Numbered from the stretch's first letter, positions 1-8,128 are shown. The stretch: DNA of 11,836 nucleotides from a bacterium MnTg04 (GCA_008975185.1 BFAU01000166.1:1-11836); one strand, 5' to 3'. Notes: a model not told the origin generated them from the letters alone. Program-made: numbers and translations.

Positions 1-918
1 CGGCCCGTATTCCTGCGGCAGATTGCCGAACCAACTGACAAAAAACTGCGCCCAGAAAAAATACAGCCAGAGCAAGGAAAAGCCCGTCAGCATGATACCC
101 AGGCTTTTCACATGCAGCGTCGAAAAATAATCTCCGACCGGAACCACCCGGCGCAACAATACGCTGAGCAGAAGCAGCAAGGCAGTCCCCGCAAACATAT
201 TGCCGACAATGAAATACATGGGATAAACCGTGCTGTGGTAGTGCGGGGTCAGCATCATGCCAAAATCCCAGGCAATGAATGTGCTGGTGACAGCGCAGGT
301 CAGCAGGATCAGCGGAGAATAAAAGTAGACAAAGCGCTTGATTTTCGCTGTATCCCTGGCTGTCTTCATTTTGAGCAGGCGGCGGTACATGGCACGGCGC
401 CAACGCGGACCGCTCGTCGCGCTCTCCTGCGTTACGTCGGGGAGCAGGCCATAAACGAAAGACACGGCGACCAGGACATAAAAAACGATCAGCGCGACCA
501 GGTTCCTGGTCAGCAAAAAGGTTTCATTCAGCCATGCGCTGAGGTGCTCGCCAGGCGCCGGTTCCAGCCAATAGAAGAGATCGTGCCGCCCGAAGTAATA
601 AATGACCAGCAAGCCGCCTATAGCAATCGGCATATAGGCAAGCGTCACGATCTCTGCCAACCGGTAATATGGGCGCGCCCACTTGGCGCCGATCACGCGC
701 ATCATCGCGGTAAACGAAGCGCCGAATTGGCTGACGCCGAGCAGGAAAACGAAGTTTGCCGTCAGAAACGCCCAGGGCACCTCGGCTGAACCAGTCTGCA
801 GTGCAAAAACCAGCATTGCCATGCAGCCAATAAAAACAACGCCAAAGAAAAGCAGCCATTTAGCGTAGCCGCCATTGTTTGCCTCTACACCAAGTGCTAT
901 TTCGGGAACATCGTTCAT
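1..918 (-). CDS. actF: ActF, NrfD-like membrane subunit of Alternative Complex III (partial, C-terminus beyond window)
   Basis: I translated 306 codons from ATG 918-916 to the window edge without a stop. The product is strongly hydrophobic, with about seven membrane helices visible (roughly residues 20-40, 50-72, 88-107, 135-160, 198-217, 235-258 and 272-295). A polar stretch near residues 160-195 is probably a cytoplasmic loop. ActF is the second NrfD/PsrC-like integral subunit of ACIII, thought to form a quinol-facing or proton-conducting module alongside ActC. The sequence around the WDFGMM motif (about residue 218) parallels the WDFALS stretch of ActC, consistent with the two being paralogues. 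The start overlaps the actE stop (ATGA), so translation is probably coupled. The C-terminal part, perhaps 100 or more residues, lies outside. The call rests on hydrophobic profile, the act gene order and family resemblance. Confidence 0.9.
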   Translation of the reverse strand, partial: MNDVPEIALGVEANNGGYAKWLLFFGVVFIGCMAMLVFALQTGSAEVPWAFLTANFVFLLGVSQFGASFTAMMRVIGAKWARPYYRLAEIVTLAYMPIAIGGLLVIYYFGRHDLFYWLEPAPGEHLSAWLNETFLLTRNLVALIVFYVLVAVSFVYGLLPDVTQESATSGPRWRRAMYRRLLKMKTARDTAKIKRFVYFYSPLILLTCAVTSTFIAWDFGMMLTPHYHSTVYPMYFIVGNMFAGTALLLLLSVLLRRVVPVGDYFSTLHVKSLGIMLTGFSLLWLYFFWAQFFVSWFGNLPQEYGP

Positions 919-1445
919 TTTTGGCCCAATACGTGCTTGATATAATTAACCACATGCCACCGCTCATCCTCCGGGATCGCGTCGCGATAAAATGGCATGG
1001 CGATACTCCCGTGGGTGATCGTGAAAAATATCTGGCCATCGGGCTGGTGTTGTACATAGTCCATGGTGAGATCCATCGGCGCGACGGCAAACTTCAACCC
1101 GACTAGCCCGTCCCCCCTGCCCTGATCACCGTGGCAGGTCTGGCAATGGACCTCATACAACGATCTGCCCAGAGCCAGCGACTCGGGCCTCGCCCAGACC
1201 GGGTTTTCAAGCTCGCCGGCGGCCAGCCTGGCCAACACGAGGTCGCCAATGCTGGCAGGAGTCGGAATGGTTTCCTTGTTTTTTGTCGGCACAGAACTGG
1301 CATTGGTCCGGACCTCGGATTCCTGTGGCTTTACCGAGGGCTGGTCGCGCATATCTTCATCCCAGGGCAAGGCTGAGGAACGGGGAACGACCCCCATCGC
1401 CATGGCAAGACCTGCAATGAAAAGCATAGCTGCGGGCCGCTTCAT
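915..1445 (-). CDS. actE: ActE, monoheme cytochrome c subunit of Alternative Complex III
   Basis: This 176-residue protein has an N-terminal signal sequence (hydrophobic residues about 7-20, then PRSSA). It has a single heme c site, CQTCH, at residues 101-105. Met150, in an AMPFYRD context, is the probable sixth heme ligand, followed by the usual C-terminal helix (RWHVVNYIK). The early DMRDQP motif (residues 31-36) is typical of ActE. ActE accepts electrons from the ActA/ActB side and may pass them to soluble cytochrome c or an oxidase. In ActE proteins I know of, a lipobox cysteine precedes the DMxDQP motif; here the signal region has no cysteine, so the protein looks SPase I-cleaved or anchored by an uncleaved helix. 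The start overlaps the actD stop (ATGA) and the stop overlaps the actF start. Confidence 0.93.
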   Translation of the reverse strand: MKRPAAMLFIAGLAMAMGVVPRSSALPWDEDMRDQPSVKPQESEVRTNASSVPTKNKETIPTPASIGDLVLARLAAGELENPVWARPESLALGRSLYEVHCQTCHGDQGRGDGLVGLKFAVAPMDLTMDYVQHQPDGQIFFTITHGSIAMPFYRDAIPEDERWHVVNYIKHVLGQK

Positions 1446-1954
1446 CGGTCCCCCTCCACCCGGCTCACTTCCTCCGCGCCGGATTCAAGAATGATATTTT
1501 CCGCCAGCATGCTCTTTTCGGCCTCGGCGCATTCGACGACCAGCGTAAACCGGTCCACATTGGATGCTGGAAGATAAATCCTGTCCCGCCAGGCGGGCAA
1601 ACCGGAGACGACATGAAAACCGAGCAAGGTAAACAGCACCCCGAACAGGATCGTCATCTCGTAGCTGATGATCAGGTATGGCGGAATAGTAATGATCGGG
1701 CGCCCCGCAGTCGGCAGGATGAATGTCAATGCCGTCGCAACAGCCATCGCGAAACCCATGGCCGCGCCGATTATCGTCCCTGCCAGCGTATAGCGCCGAA
1801 CCGGTGACTTGCCGAAGCCAAGAATACGATCGGCCTCATGCAGCGGTATCGGCGACATCGCCGTCAATTCGTCGAAACCCGATTCCTTGAGCCTGCGCAG
1901 TGCGCCGATGAACTCGTCCTCGAACTCAAAAACACCCATTACATTGGTGCTCAT
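1442..1954 (-). CDS. actD: ActD, DUF3341 membrane subunit of Alternative Complex III
   Basis: This 170-residue protein begins with a soluble domain containing the phrase GVFEFEDEFIGALRRLKESG. That is typical of DUF3341 proteins, which act on the cytoplasmic side of ACIII. Two transmembrane helices follow at about residues 55-80 and 93-115, then a polar C-terminal tail. ActD binds no known cofactor and is thought to stabilise or tune the membrane module. Translation begins one base after the actC stop, and a GGAGG lies within the end of actC about 10 bases before the ATG. The stop overlaps actE (ATGA). Length and topology match the family well; identification by position between actC and actE is strong. 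Confidence 0.92.
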   Translation of the reverse strand: MSTNVMGVFEFEDEFIGALRRLKESGFDELTAMSPIPLHEADRILGFGKSPVRRYTLAGTIIGAAMGFAMAVATALTFILPTAGRPIITIPPYLIISYEMTILFGVLFTLLGFHVVSGLPAWRDRIYLPASNVDRFTLVVECAEAEKSMLAENIILESGAEEVSRVEGDR

Positions 1955-1955
1955 T

Positions 1956-3281
1956 TCAACGCGACCTCCGTAACGGTTTCAGCGTTTCCTTTACCTCGTA
2001 CAGGGACACCGCGGGCACCCACTTGACAAATATCAGGAACAAGGTTGTGAAAACCGCGAACGAGCCGATGGTGATCGAAATTTCGATGGCCGACGGGAAA
2101 TAAAAGCCGAATGCGTTGGGCAGGAATTTTCTCGGCTGGGAAGTCGCGACGATGATGAACCTTTCACTGATCATGCCGATGTTGATCAGGATCGAGATGA
2201 TCAGCATGGACCTCCACGAGGTCCGGATTCTCTTGAACAAAATCAACAACGGAACAACGGCGCAAAACAGGACCATTTCCCAGAACATCGGCGCGTAAAA
2301 ACCGGTCAGCCTCCACTCGAGCGCCTCCAACTCGTAAGAACTGCCGCTAAACCAGGTCGTAAACACCTCCATGATGTTGATATAAGTCCAGATCAGCGAC
2401 AGGAGGACCAGAAGCTTCCCCAGGTTAACCAGGTGGATTTCGCGAATGTAACGCTCGAAGTTCATGTATTTGCGCAGCAGAAACATGACCGTGACGATAC
2501 CCGCGGTACCCGAGAAAATCGCCCCGGTCACAAAATAAGGCGCGAAGACGGTGTGGTGCAGTCCAGGCACGAGTGACAAGGCGAAGTCCCAGGACACGAT
2601 ACTGTGCACCGATACAGCCAGCGGGATAACCAGCACCGCAAAAAAAGTATAGGCCCAGCCCAGGGTGTGCCACTCCTTGGCCGTCCCCCTCCAGCCGAAG
2701 GAAAATATCGTGTAGAGCTTGCGCCGCAGCCCGGTGCTTGCATCGCGTACCGCCGCAAAATCCGGCACCGATCCCATGTAGATGAAAATCGAGCTGGCCG
2801 TCAGGTAGGTGGTGATCGCCATGACATCGAACATCAGCGGCGACCGGAAATTCGGCCATAAACCCATTTGGTTCGGCACCGGAACCGTCCAGTGTACGAA
2901 CCAGACCCGGCCCAAATGCACCATGACGAAAAGCGCCGCGGTAATCAGCGAGAAAAGGGTCATGGCTTCGGCGCTGCGATAAATCGCCTTGCGCCACGAA
3001 CTGTTGGTGATATGCAGCACCGCCGACAGCAAGGTGCCCGAGTGACTCAGCCCGATCCAGAATATAAAGTTGGACAGGTAGGTCCCCCAGACCGCGCTGC
3101 GATTCATTCCGGCGACGCCGACGCCCACCTCCAGCTGATAAAACCAGGGAATGAAAAAACAGATGCCGGCGACCGCGATCGAAGTACCAAGCGTTGCCCA
3201 GTACTTCGGACCGGTCTCCATCATCGCCCGCAGGACATCCTGGTTGACCTCGGCATAAGTCGGTTCGACGTAGTCAGCCAT
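1956..3281 (-). CDS. actC: ActC, NrfD/PsrC-like quinol-oxidising membrane subunit of Alternative Complex III
   Basis: This 441-residue polytopic membrane protein has about ten hydrophobic helices. NrfD/PsrC-type subunits such as ActC hold the quinol site and hand electrons to the iron-sulfur subunit ActB2. Recognisable ActC stretches are FWIGLSHSGTLLSAVLH (about residues 74-90), the HSIVSWDFALS region (about 226-236), the long helix containing TYINIMEVFTTWF (about 299-311), and SERFIIVATS (about 372-381). His and Asp residues in these stretches are candidates for quinol protonation chemistry by analogy with the family. The ATG overlaps the actB2 stop by 8 bases (ATGGCTGA), which implies coupled translation and matched stoichiometry. 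The length is close to that usual for ActC. Confidence 0.95.
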   Translation of the reverse strand: MADYVEPTYAEVNQDVLRAMMETGPKYWATLGTSIAVAGICFFIPWFYQLEVGVGVAGMNRSAVWGTYLSNFIFWIGLSHSGTLLSAVLHITNSSWRKAIYRSAEAMTLFSLITAALFVMVHLGRVWFVHWTVPVPNQMGLWPNFRSPLMFDVMAITTYLTASSIFIYMGSVPDFAAVRDASTGLRRKLYTIFSFGWRGTAKEWHTLGWAYTFFAVLVIPLAVSVHSIVSWDFALSLVPGLHHTVFAPYFVTGAIFSGTAGIVTVMFLLRKYMNFERYIREIHLVNLGKLLVLLSLIWTYINIMEVFTTWFSGSSYELEALEWRLTGFYAPMFWEMVLFCAVVPLLILFKRIRTSWRSMLIISILINIGMISERFIIVATSQPRKFLPNAFGFYFPSAIEISITIGSFAVFTTLFLIFVKWVPAVSLYEVKETLKPLRRSR

Positions 3282-4029
3282 CTGTGTGGACCCGCTTCAG
3301 GTAAACAATTGACGGCGTCGTATTCAACTCCTCCAGGACATGGTAGCCACGCGGGTTTCTGGCCATCTTCGAGACCTGGCTGTCCGGGTCGTTGAGGTCG
3401 CCAAAAACCATGGCCTCGGTCGGGCAACTTTGCACGCAGGCCGGTTTTATTTCACCGTCACGAACCCGTCGGCGGGAATCATCCTTCGCTGCGTCCTTGG
3501 CCTGGCGTATACGCTGGATGCAAAAGGTGCACTTTTCCATCACGCCTTTTTCGCGGACCGTGACATCCGGGTTCAACTGCTGCTCCAGCGGCTCGTCCCA
3601 CTCATAGGTGAACCAGTTGAAGAAACGAACTTCGTAAGGGCAATAAACGGCGCAGGTCCGGGTACCGATACAGCGGTTGTAGACTTGTGTATTGAGCCCG
3701 TCCTGGTTGTGATAAGTCGCAAAAACCGGACAGGCGATTTCACAGGGGGCCTGATCGCAGTGCTGGCAAAGCATCGGGATGAATTGCAGCTTGATGTCCG
3801 GGTACTCGCCCTCCCAGTAACGCTCGATCCTGATCCATTTTATTTCCCGCCGCATTGCAAACTGTTGCTCACCGACGATCGGCAGATTGTTCTCCGCCTG
3901 GCAGGCGACCACGCAGGCTTCGCAACCCGTACAGCGGTCCAGGTCAATCGACATGGTCCAGTGGTAATCGAACTTGTCGTAGTAGCCTGGCTTTCTGTAT
4001 TTCTTGAATTTTTCCAAAGCTGTGCTCAT
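3274..4029 (-). CDS. actB2: ActB2, iron-sulfur (ferredoxin-like) subunit of Alternative Complex III
   Basis: This 251-residue protein has four cysteine groups: Cys33/36/39/43, Cys88/91/96/100, Cys120/126/130 and Cys167/170/198/202. Fifteen ligands fit three [4Fe-4S] clusters plus one [3Fe-4S] cluster, the third group (CIGTRTCAVYC) having only three cysteines. This is the cluster content known for ACIII. The protein would carry electrons from the ActC quinol site towards the periplasmic hemes of ActA and ActE. In many organisms this domain is the C-terminal half of a single ActB protein; here it is a separate gene starting 15 bases after actB1, with a CAGGAG ribosome-binding site. No Tat signal of its own is visible, so export would depend on piggy-backing on ActB1. 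The stop overlaps actC by 8 bases. Confidence 0.94.
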   Translation of the reverse strand: MSTALEKFKKYRKPGYYDKFDYHWTMSIDLDRCTGCEACVVACQAENNLPIVGEQQFAMRREIKWIRIERYWEGEYPDIKLQFIPMLCQHCDQAPCEIACPVFATYHNQDGLNTQVYNRCIGTRTCAVYCPYEVRFFNWFTYEWDEPLEQQLNPDVTVREKGVMEKCTFCIQRIRQAKDAAKDDSRRRVRDGEIKPACVQSCPTEAMVFGDLNDPDSQVSKMARNPRGYHVLEELNTTPSIVYLKRVHTDG

Positions 4030-4044
4030 CTACGTCTCCTGTAA

Positions 4045-6294
4045 TCAGGCATGGCCATCTTTTTGCCCCAGAATATTCCGCCCCAGGTCGCGCGTCGTAC
4101 CGTCGGTCTTGATGACGTGGACCCGCCTGCCGGTTTTTGAAATTTTCACGCGGGTTGCCGACCAGGCCAGCCCACCGCTGCCGCTATCGGTTTCAGGCGC
4201 CAGAATCTCGATCGGGTTCGAGCCCCGGCCGCTCGCGTAACGGCCGTAGTTGCCGTGGCCTTGCCCGATCGGCATGGCCACCACGTCGGGCCGGATTGCC
4301 TCATAGATAAAAGCCGGCGCCTCGAACCGGCCGACCGTGGACTCGACCAGCAAGACGTCCCCTTCGCCAATGGCGAGCTCGGCGGCTGTTTTCGGGTTCA
4401 ATTCAACCCAGGAGTTGTAGACGATACTGGTCAGCGGATCGGGCAGTTCCTGCATCCACGGCAAATTGGCGCCGCGCCCGTCGTGGAAGGCCAAACTCAA
4501 ATAGGGCTGCATCACAAACCGGTACTCACTCTCGTTGCCGGCAAAAGACGGCTGCGCCATGCCCACCGCCGACAACATCGCCCGGCCCATGGCCTGATGC
4601 GGGCGATCCTGTTGCTGCGGCGACTCACCCCAAACCCCTGATTCCAGGATACTGGTCCAGAATTTTCTGAACCCCTGGTCGCTGCTGTCGTCGCTTTTTC
4701 CCCGATAGACCGACCGCCACATTTCCATGAGGTAATTTTCCATCGATGTCCAGGGCATGTTGGCGGGAAGCTCGCCACCAATCTGGTGCGCCAGCGCGAG
4801 AATGATGTCGCCGGCCGACCGCGTATCGTAGAGTCTCTTGACGACCGGCTGGGCTATAGAGGCAACCGCGAAGCCGACACCGGGATCGGGGATGTTGTCG
4901 CCCCAGGCTTCCAGGTAGGTATCCAGCGGCAGGATGATATCGGCCAGCGCCATCGTTTCGTCCATGAAGCTCGACATGCCGATGACATACGGAACCGCCA
5001 TCACTGCCTCTTTGACGTTTGCGGCGGCAGGCAGGGTAAACACCGGGTTCGTATCGTGAAGAATCAGCACCTCGGCGTCGTTGCCGCGCAACGATGCAAA
5101 CAATTTCAGCATCTGTTGATAACTGGCGCGCGGCCGGGGAGCGTCAATGGAAAATGTGCTGGCCGGGTTGAACAAAATCCCGCCGGCTTCGCCGATATTA
5201 CCGCCGATATAATTGAGCACATTGACCGCGACCAGGTTGGCGGTGCCATTCGTCGACGCGCCGGCGGCCCCGCCGCCTATAGCCAAGCTGGGACTGGCGG
5301 CAGCAAATTCCGTCGCGATCCGTACGATGCGATCAGCCGATATTCCACTTCGTTCGGCGACGCTGGCCGGCGAATAAGCGCCGAGCGCCTGTTTCCAGTC
5401 ACCGGCATCCGCACCTGCATACAATCCTTGTTCGACGATGGAATGCGCCATCGCCAGGGCGAGCATGCCCTCGCTGCCAGGCCGGGCCGCTATCCACTCG
5501 TCGGCATTTGCCCCCGACAGCGACATCCGTGCCTCGACCTGCACACAGCGGCCGCGCTGTTCCGTCCCCTGCCGCAAGTGCCCGTAGGAAACGCTGTGGT
5601 GAACCGGCGACAACCAGGCGCCCAGATAATCCGCGCCAAAAGAAAGCAGGTACTTGCTGTTGCGAATATCGTAATAAGGCAGGACATCTTCGTCGAAACA
5701 GGCCTTGTTCGCCGCATACAGGCTGGCCGGGTGTGAAAACTCGTGTTGCAGATAGTTTTTCGAGCCGAGCTGATCCATGAACAGGGCAAACAGCTCATGC
5801 AAATGACCGTTTACGCCACCGCTAAGCAGGTAGGCATTGTTCGCTTTTTTTTGAATTTTCAGCGTGCCCAGGACCCCGGAGATCGTGGTCAGAGCCTGGT
5901 CCCAGCTGATCGGGCTAAAACTGCCGCTGCCACGCTCGCCATCCCTGAGCAACGGGGTTTTTATCCGGTCCGGGTTATACAGCACGTTCAATCCGGCTTG
6001 CCCCAACGCGCACAGCCTCCCCTGGTTGACCGGGTGAGACGGGTTGCCCTCGATTTTCTTGGCCCGCCCTTCCCGGGTTCTGACCGAGATCCCGCAACCA
6101 GCCGAACATTGCGTGCACACCGTGTGGTACCAGGTCGCGATTCCAGGCGAATAATCTTCGGGAAGATTGACTTGCGGGATCAGGAACTCTGTCGTCATCT
6201 TCGAAGCATCGGCAGCGAGAAAACCAGCCCCCGCACCGAGCGTTCCGGCTCCGACAAACTTCAGGAAATCCCGACGATTGATCTTGTTACTCAT
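4045..6294 (-). CDS. actB1: ActB1, molybdopterin-oxidoreductase-like subunit of Alternative Complex III
   Basis: This 749-residue protein has a Tat signal at its start (NRRDFLKF, then a hydrophobic glycine/alanine-rich stretch) and should be exported folded. Next comes CxxCxxxC plus a distant cysteine (Cys60, 63, 67 and 95), the N-terminal [4Fe-4S] motif of the Mo-bisPGD oxidoreductase family. The remainder resembles the large subunits of that family (for example NADEWIAARPGSEGMLALAM around residues 250-270). In characterised ACIII this domain carries no molybdenum cofactor and acts structurally, so the retained cysteines are notable. The codon run GTG-ATG-ATG (6300-6292) offers three starts; I chose ATG 6294 because GAGG at 6304-6301 lies six bases upstream. 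The gap to actA is 33 bases. A catalytic molybdoenzyme of the PsrA type is a less likely alternative given the complete act order. Confidence 0.92.
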   Translation of the reverse strand: MSNKINRRDFLKFVGAGTLGAGAGFLAADASKMTTEFLIPQVNLPEDYSPGIATWYHTVCTQCSAGCGISVRTREGRAKKIEGNPSHPVNQGRLCALGQAGLNVLYNPDRIKTPLLRDGERGSGSFSPISWDQALTTISGVLGTLKIQKKANNAYLLSGGVNGHLHELFALFMDQLGSKNYLQHEFSHPASLYAANKACFDEDVLPYYDIRNSKYLLSFGADYLGAWLSPVHHSVSYGHLRQGTEQRGRCVQVEARMSLSGANADEWIAARPGSEGMLALAMAHSIVEQGLYAGADAGDWKQALGAYSPASVAERSGISADRIVRIATEFAAASPSLAIGGGAAGASTNGTANLVAVNVLNYIGGNIGEAGGILFNPASTFSIDAPRPRASYQQMLKLFASLRGNDAEVLILHDTNPVFTLPAAANVKEAVMAVPYVIGMSSFMDETMALADIILPLDTYLEAWGDNIPDPGVGFAVASIAQPVVKRLYDTRSAGDIILALAHQIGGELPANMPWTSMENYLMEMWRSVYRGKSDDSSDQGFRKFWTSILESGVWGESPQQQDRPHQAMGRAMLSAVGMAQPSFAGNESEYRFVMQPYLSLAFHDGRGANLPWMQELPDPLTSIVYNSWVELNPKTAAELAIGEGDVLLVESTVGRFEAPAFIYEAIRPDVVAMPIGQGHGNYGRYASGRGSNPIEILAPETDSGSGGLAWSATRVKISKTGRRVHVIKTDGTTRDLGRNILGQKDGHA

Positions 6295-6327
6295 CATCAC
6301 CCTCGAGTTTCGCAGCTTTCGCTACTC

Positions 6328-6867
6328 CTACTTATGGCAGGTCCAACAATCGCGTCCGTTTTCGACCTCTTTGCTGGTATGGCAATCGACGCACCACGGC
6401 ATGCGCAGCGGTTGCTGTCGGGTAATTCGATCCATGGTATCGACGGGGCCGTGACAGGTTGCGCATTCCAGCCCCGCCTTGATGTGCCGTTTGTGCGTGA
6501 AATGCACAAAATCGGGAACGTCATAGACTTTGATCCAGGGTATGGGCTTGCGGTCGGCGAAATATTGAGCCACCTTGATGATCTCCGGTTTGTCGGTGGC
6601 GACCGACCTGTGGCAACCCATGCATTTTTCCACCGATGGCACGCCGGCCACCGGCGTACGGGCGGCATAGACATGACAGTATTGACAGGGAATTTCATTT
6701 TCCCCGGCATGGATTCTATGACTGAATTCGATGGGCTGAATGGGGGTGGCGTCGTCAAAATAAGTGCTGTTTACCCAGATACCCACAACAAAACCTGCCA
6801 CCCCGCCAAAGACAACCAGGGCCGGTTTCTTGAAATAAGCAAGAGCTTCCAGAACAGAAATTGACAT
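6328..6867 (-). CDS. actA: ActA, pentaheme cytochrome c subunit of Alternative Complex III
   Basis: This 179-residue protein has an uncleaved-looking N-terminal membrane anchor (about residues 15-32), followed by a periplasmic domain with five CxxCH heme sites. These are CQYCH (61-65), CMGCH (82-86), CATCH (135-139), CVDCH (159-163) and CWTCH (174-178). Additional histidines (for example FSHRIHAG and FTHKRHI) are probable distal heme ligands, as in class III / c7-type multiheme cytochromes. ActA is the anchored pentaheme subunit that bridges the iron-sulfur clusters to ActE. It is the first conserved act gene and sits 47 bases downstream of a small DUF6941-like gene. An AAGAGA stretch about eight bases before the ATG may be the ribosome-binding site. 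Confidence 0.95.
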   Translation of the reverse strand: MSISVLEALAYFKKPALVVFGGVAGFVVGIWVNSTYFDDATPIQPIEFSHRIHAGENEIPCQYCHVYAARTPVAGVPSVEKCMGCHRSVATDKPEIIKVAQYFADRKPIPWIKVYDVPDFVHFTHKRHIKAGLECATCHGPVDTMDRITRQQPLRMPWCVDCHTSKEVENGRDCWTCHK

Positions 6868-6914
6868 TTTGTATTTCTCTTCGCGTTGCGGATTGTGCCT
6901 ATTGCTTTTACAAA

Positions 6915-7319
6915 CTACAAATCTGCCTTTTCGGATTTCATCAAATACAGTTTTGGACCGTTGAACTGCCGACCGGCGATCGTGATTTCCACCGGGTATT
7001 CGCCCGCCGCCTCAAATACCAGTTTTTCCATCGGCAACACCAGCTGCGTCACCGCCGGCGCCCGGGTTTCCGGTCTGCTGTCCACATCGGTATGGCCTTC
7101 AATGGTAAAAATAGCCAACCCGTCCGGGTCTTTCAGGTGTATCAGGAATTCTTTTTTTCCCTCGTCAGCCCGTTGCCACTCTATGATTCCAGCCAAAAAC
7201 AACCGTTCCTGCCTGGCGGGAAACGCCGGGGCATACAACTCGCTCAACACGCCTTGAAGACTTAGCTTCCCGTCAGGCTCGATACTGGCCTGGTTACAAA
7301 AAAATAAGGTGACTTCCAC
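6915..7319 (-). CDS. DUF6941-like small cytosolic protein at the head of the ACIII operon
   Basis: This 134-residue protein has no signal peptide and no membrane helix. The order of motifs (cytosolic beta-strand start, GKLSLQGVLSELYAP, then short beta-strand-like segments, and a C-terminal FNGPKLYLMK) resembles proteins annotated as DUF6941, a small predicted beta-sandwich family of unknown function. The match is from memory. Translation probably starts at GTG 7319-7317, preceded closely by AGGGA. It reads in the same direction as actA, 47 bases upstream, with no obvious terminator between, so it may be the first cistron of the ACIII transcript. A role in ACIII assembly cannot be inferred from sequence; it may simply share the promoter. 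Confidence 0.72.
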   Translation of the reverse strand: MEVTLFFCNQASIEPDGKLSLQGVLSELYAPAFPARQERLFLAGIIEWQRADEGKKEFLIHLKDPDGLAIFTIEGHTDVDSRPETRAPAVTQLVLPMEKLVFEAAGEYPVEITIAGRQFNGPKLYLMKSEKADL

Positions 7320-7354
7320 GATCCCTGTTGCAAGATGCTCCCGTTACAGGGCCG

Positions 7355-7363
7355 AGTGTAGCA
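7355..7363 (-). promoter_or_regulatory. Candidate extended -10 element for the DUF6941-like gene / ACIII operon
   Basis: On the minus strand the sequence reads TGCTACACT, an extended -10 (TGn followed by TACACT, four of six matches to TATAAT). It lies about 35 bases before the GTG start at 7319. No good -35 hexamer is visible 16-18 bases upstream, which extended -10 promoters tolerate. Judged by eye only. Confidence 0.3.
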
Positions 7364-7483
7364 CGCGATTTCAAAACCAACCCGCAAAGCCACCACTGGG
7401 AAAACAGCTCGCAAAATGCTTGAAGAAAAACAGAGAGTTAGGTAGGTTGTTCCTCAATTCTGCATACTGCGAGCGGGGACGTC

Positions 7484-8116
7484 ATGAAAAAACTACCAGG
7501 ATTTGCCTTGATCTTCGTCATTGTGCTTGGCAACACCATGGTTGCAAAAGCCGCCGATGGCGACGCCGAAAAGGGGAAGGTCTTGTTCGCTGTCTGCATG
7601 GCTTGCCATGGTGCGGATGGCGAGGGCAACGCAGCGCTGAATGCTCCCGCGACCGGCGGCCAGGACGAATGGTATGTCGTCCGCCAACTGAATAATTTCC
7701 GGGCAGGGGTGCGCGGCGCGCACGCAGGCGATATTTTTGGCGCGCAGATGCGCCCGATGGCCTTGACCCTGGCAAACGATCAGGCGGTAATTGATGTTGC
7801 CGCGTATATTGCGACTTTGCCGCTTCCTGAACTGGCAACCACTATCGAAGGCGATGCGGAAGCCGGCAAAAAGGCGTTTGCGGTTTGCGTGGCCTGCCAT
7901 GGGGCCAACGGGGAAGGCAATGTCTCATTGAATGCGCCACGCCTGTCGGGACAGTACGACTGGTACATCAAACGTCAGCTCGACAATTTCAAGGCCGGCA
8001 TACGGGGCACCAACCCGAAAGATATTTATGGCGCGCAAATGCGGCCGATGGCCATGATCTTGGTCACCGATGAGCAGATTCGGGACGTCACCGCTTATAT
8101 CGCCACCTTGGAATAG
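7484..8116 (+). CDS. Periplasmic tandem diheme cytochrome c (c4/c553-like)
   Basis: This 210-residue protein has a signal peptide (KK then a hydrophobic core, cleavage likely after AKA at residue 23). Two homologous cytochrome c domains follow: residues about 25-115 with CMACH (38-42) and about 122-210 with CVACH (135-139). Each domain carries the same order of elements: CHGA(D/N)GEGN, then NNFRAG/DNFKAG, then GAQMRPMA, which supplies the methionine heme ligand (Met89 or Met92; Met186 or Met189). The halves are clearly an internal duplication. Diheme c4-type cytochromes shuttle electrons in the periplasm to terminal oxidases. The gene is divergent from the ACIII operon, whose job is to reduce such a cytochrome, so it is a good candidate for its acceptor. 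A GGGGA lies four bases before the ATG. Confidence 0.93.
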   Translation: MKKLPGFALIFVIVLGNTMVAKAADGDAEKGKVLFAVCMACHGADGEGNAALNAPATGGQDEWYVVRQLNNFRAGVRGAHAGDIFGAQMRPMALTLANDQAVIDVAAYIATLPLPELATTIEGDAEAGKKAFAVCVACHGANGEGNVSLNAPRLSGQYDWYIKRQLDNFKAGIRGTNPKDIYGAQMRPMAMILVTDEQIRDVTAYIATLE

Positions 8117-8128
8117 GTACACCCGAGG

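Noticed and set aside
112..789. 225-codon plus-strand open frame at the left end
   Set aside because: Antisense to the actF frame, whose translation gives clear membrane helices; the antisense product is a polar low-meaning sequence.
524..859. 111-codon minus-strand open frame inside actF
   Set aside because: Out of frame with actF, which is open from 918 to the edge and forms an ATGA junction with actE.
4786..5736. 316-codon plus-strand open frame antisense to actB1
   Set aside because: Shadow of the high-GC actB1 coding frame; rich in Arg, Gly and Gln without domains.
4045..6294. Catalytic polysulfide, thiosulfate or arsenite molybdoenzyme instead of ActB1
   Set aside because: The Fe-S motif allows it, but the pentaheme ActA before it and actC-actD-actE-actF after it define ACIII; such enzymes lack those neighbours.
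5743..6864. 373-codon plus-strand open frame antisense to actA and actB1
   Set aside because: It is the reverse of strongly recognisable heme and Tat/Fe-S coding sequence, its product resembles nothing, and it has no supporting ribosome-binding site.
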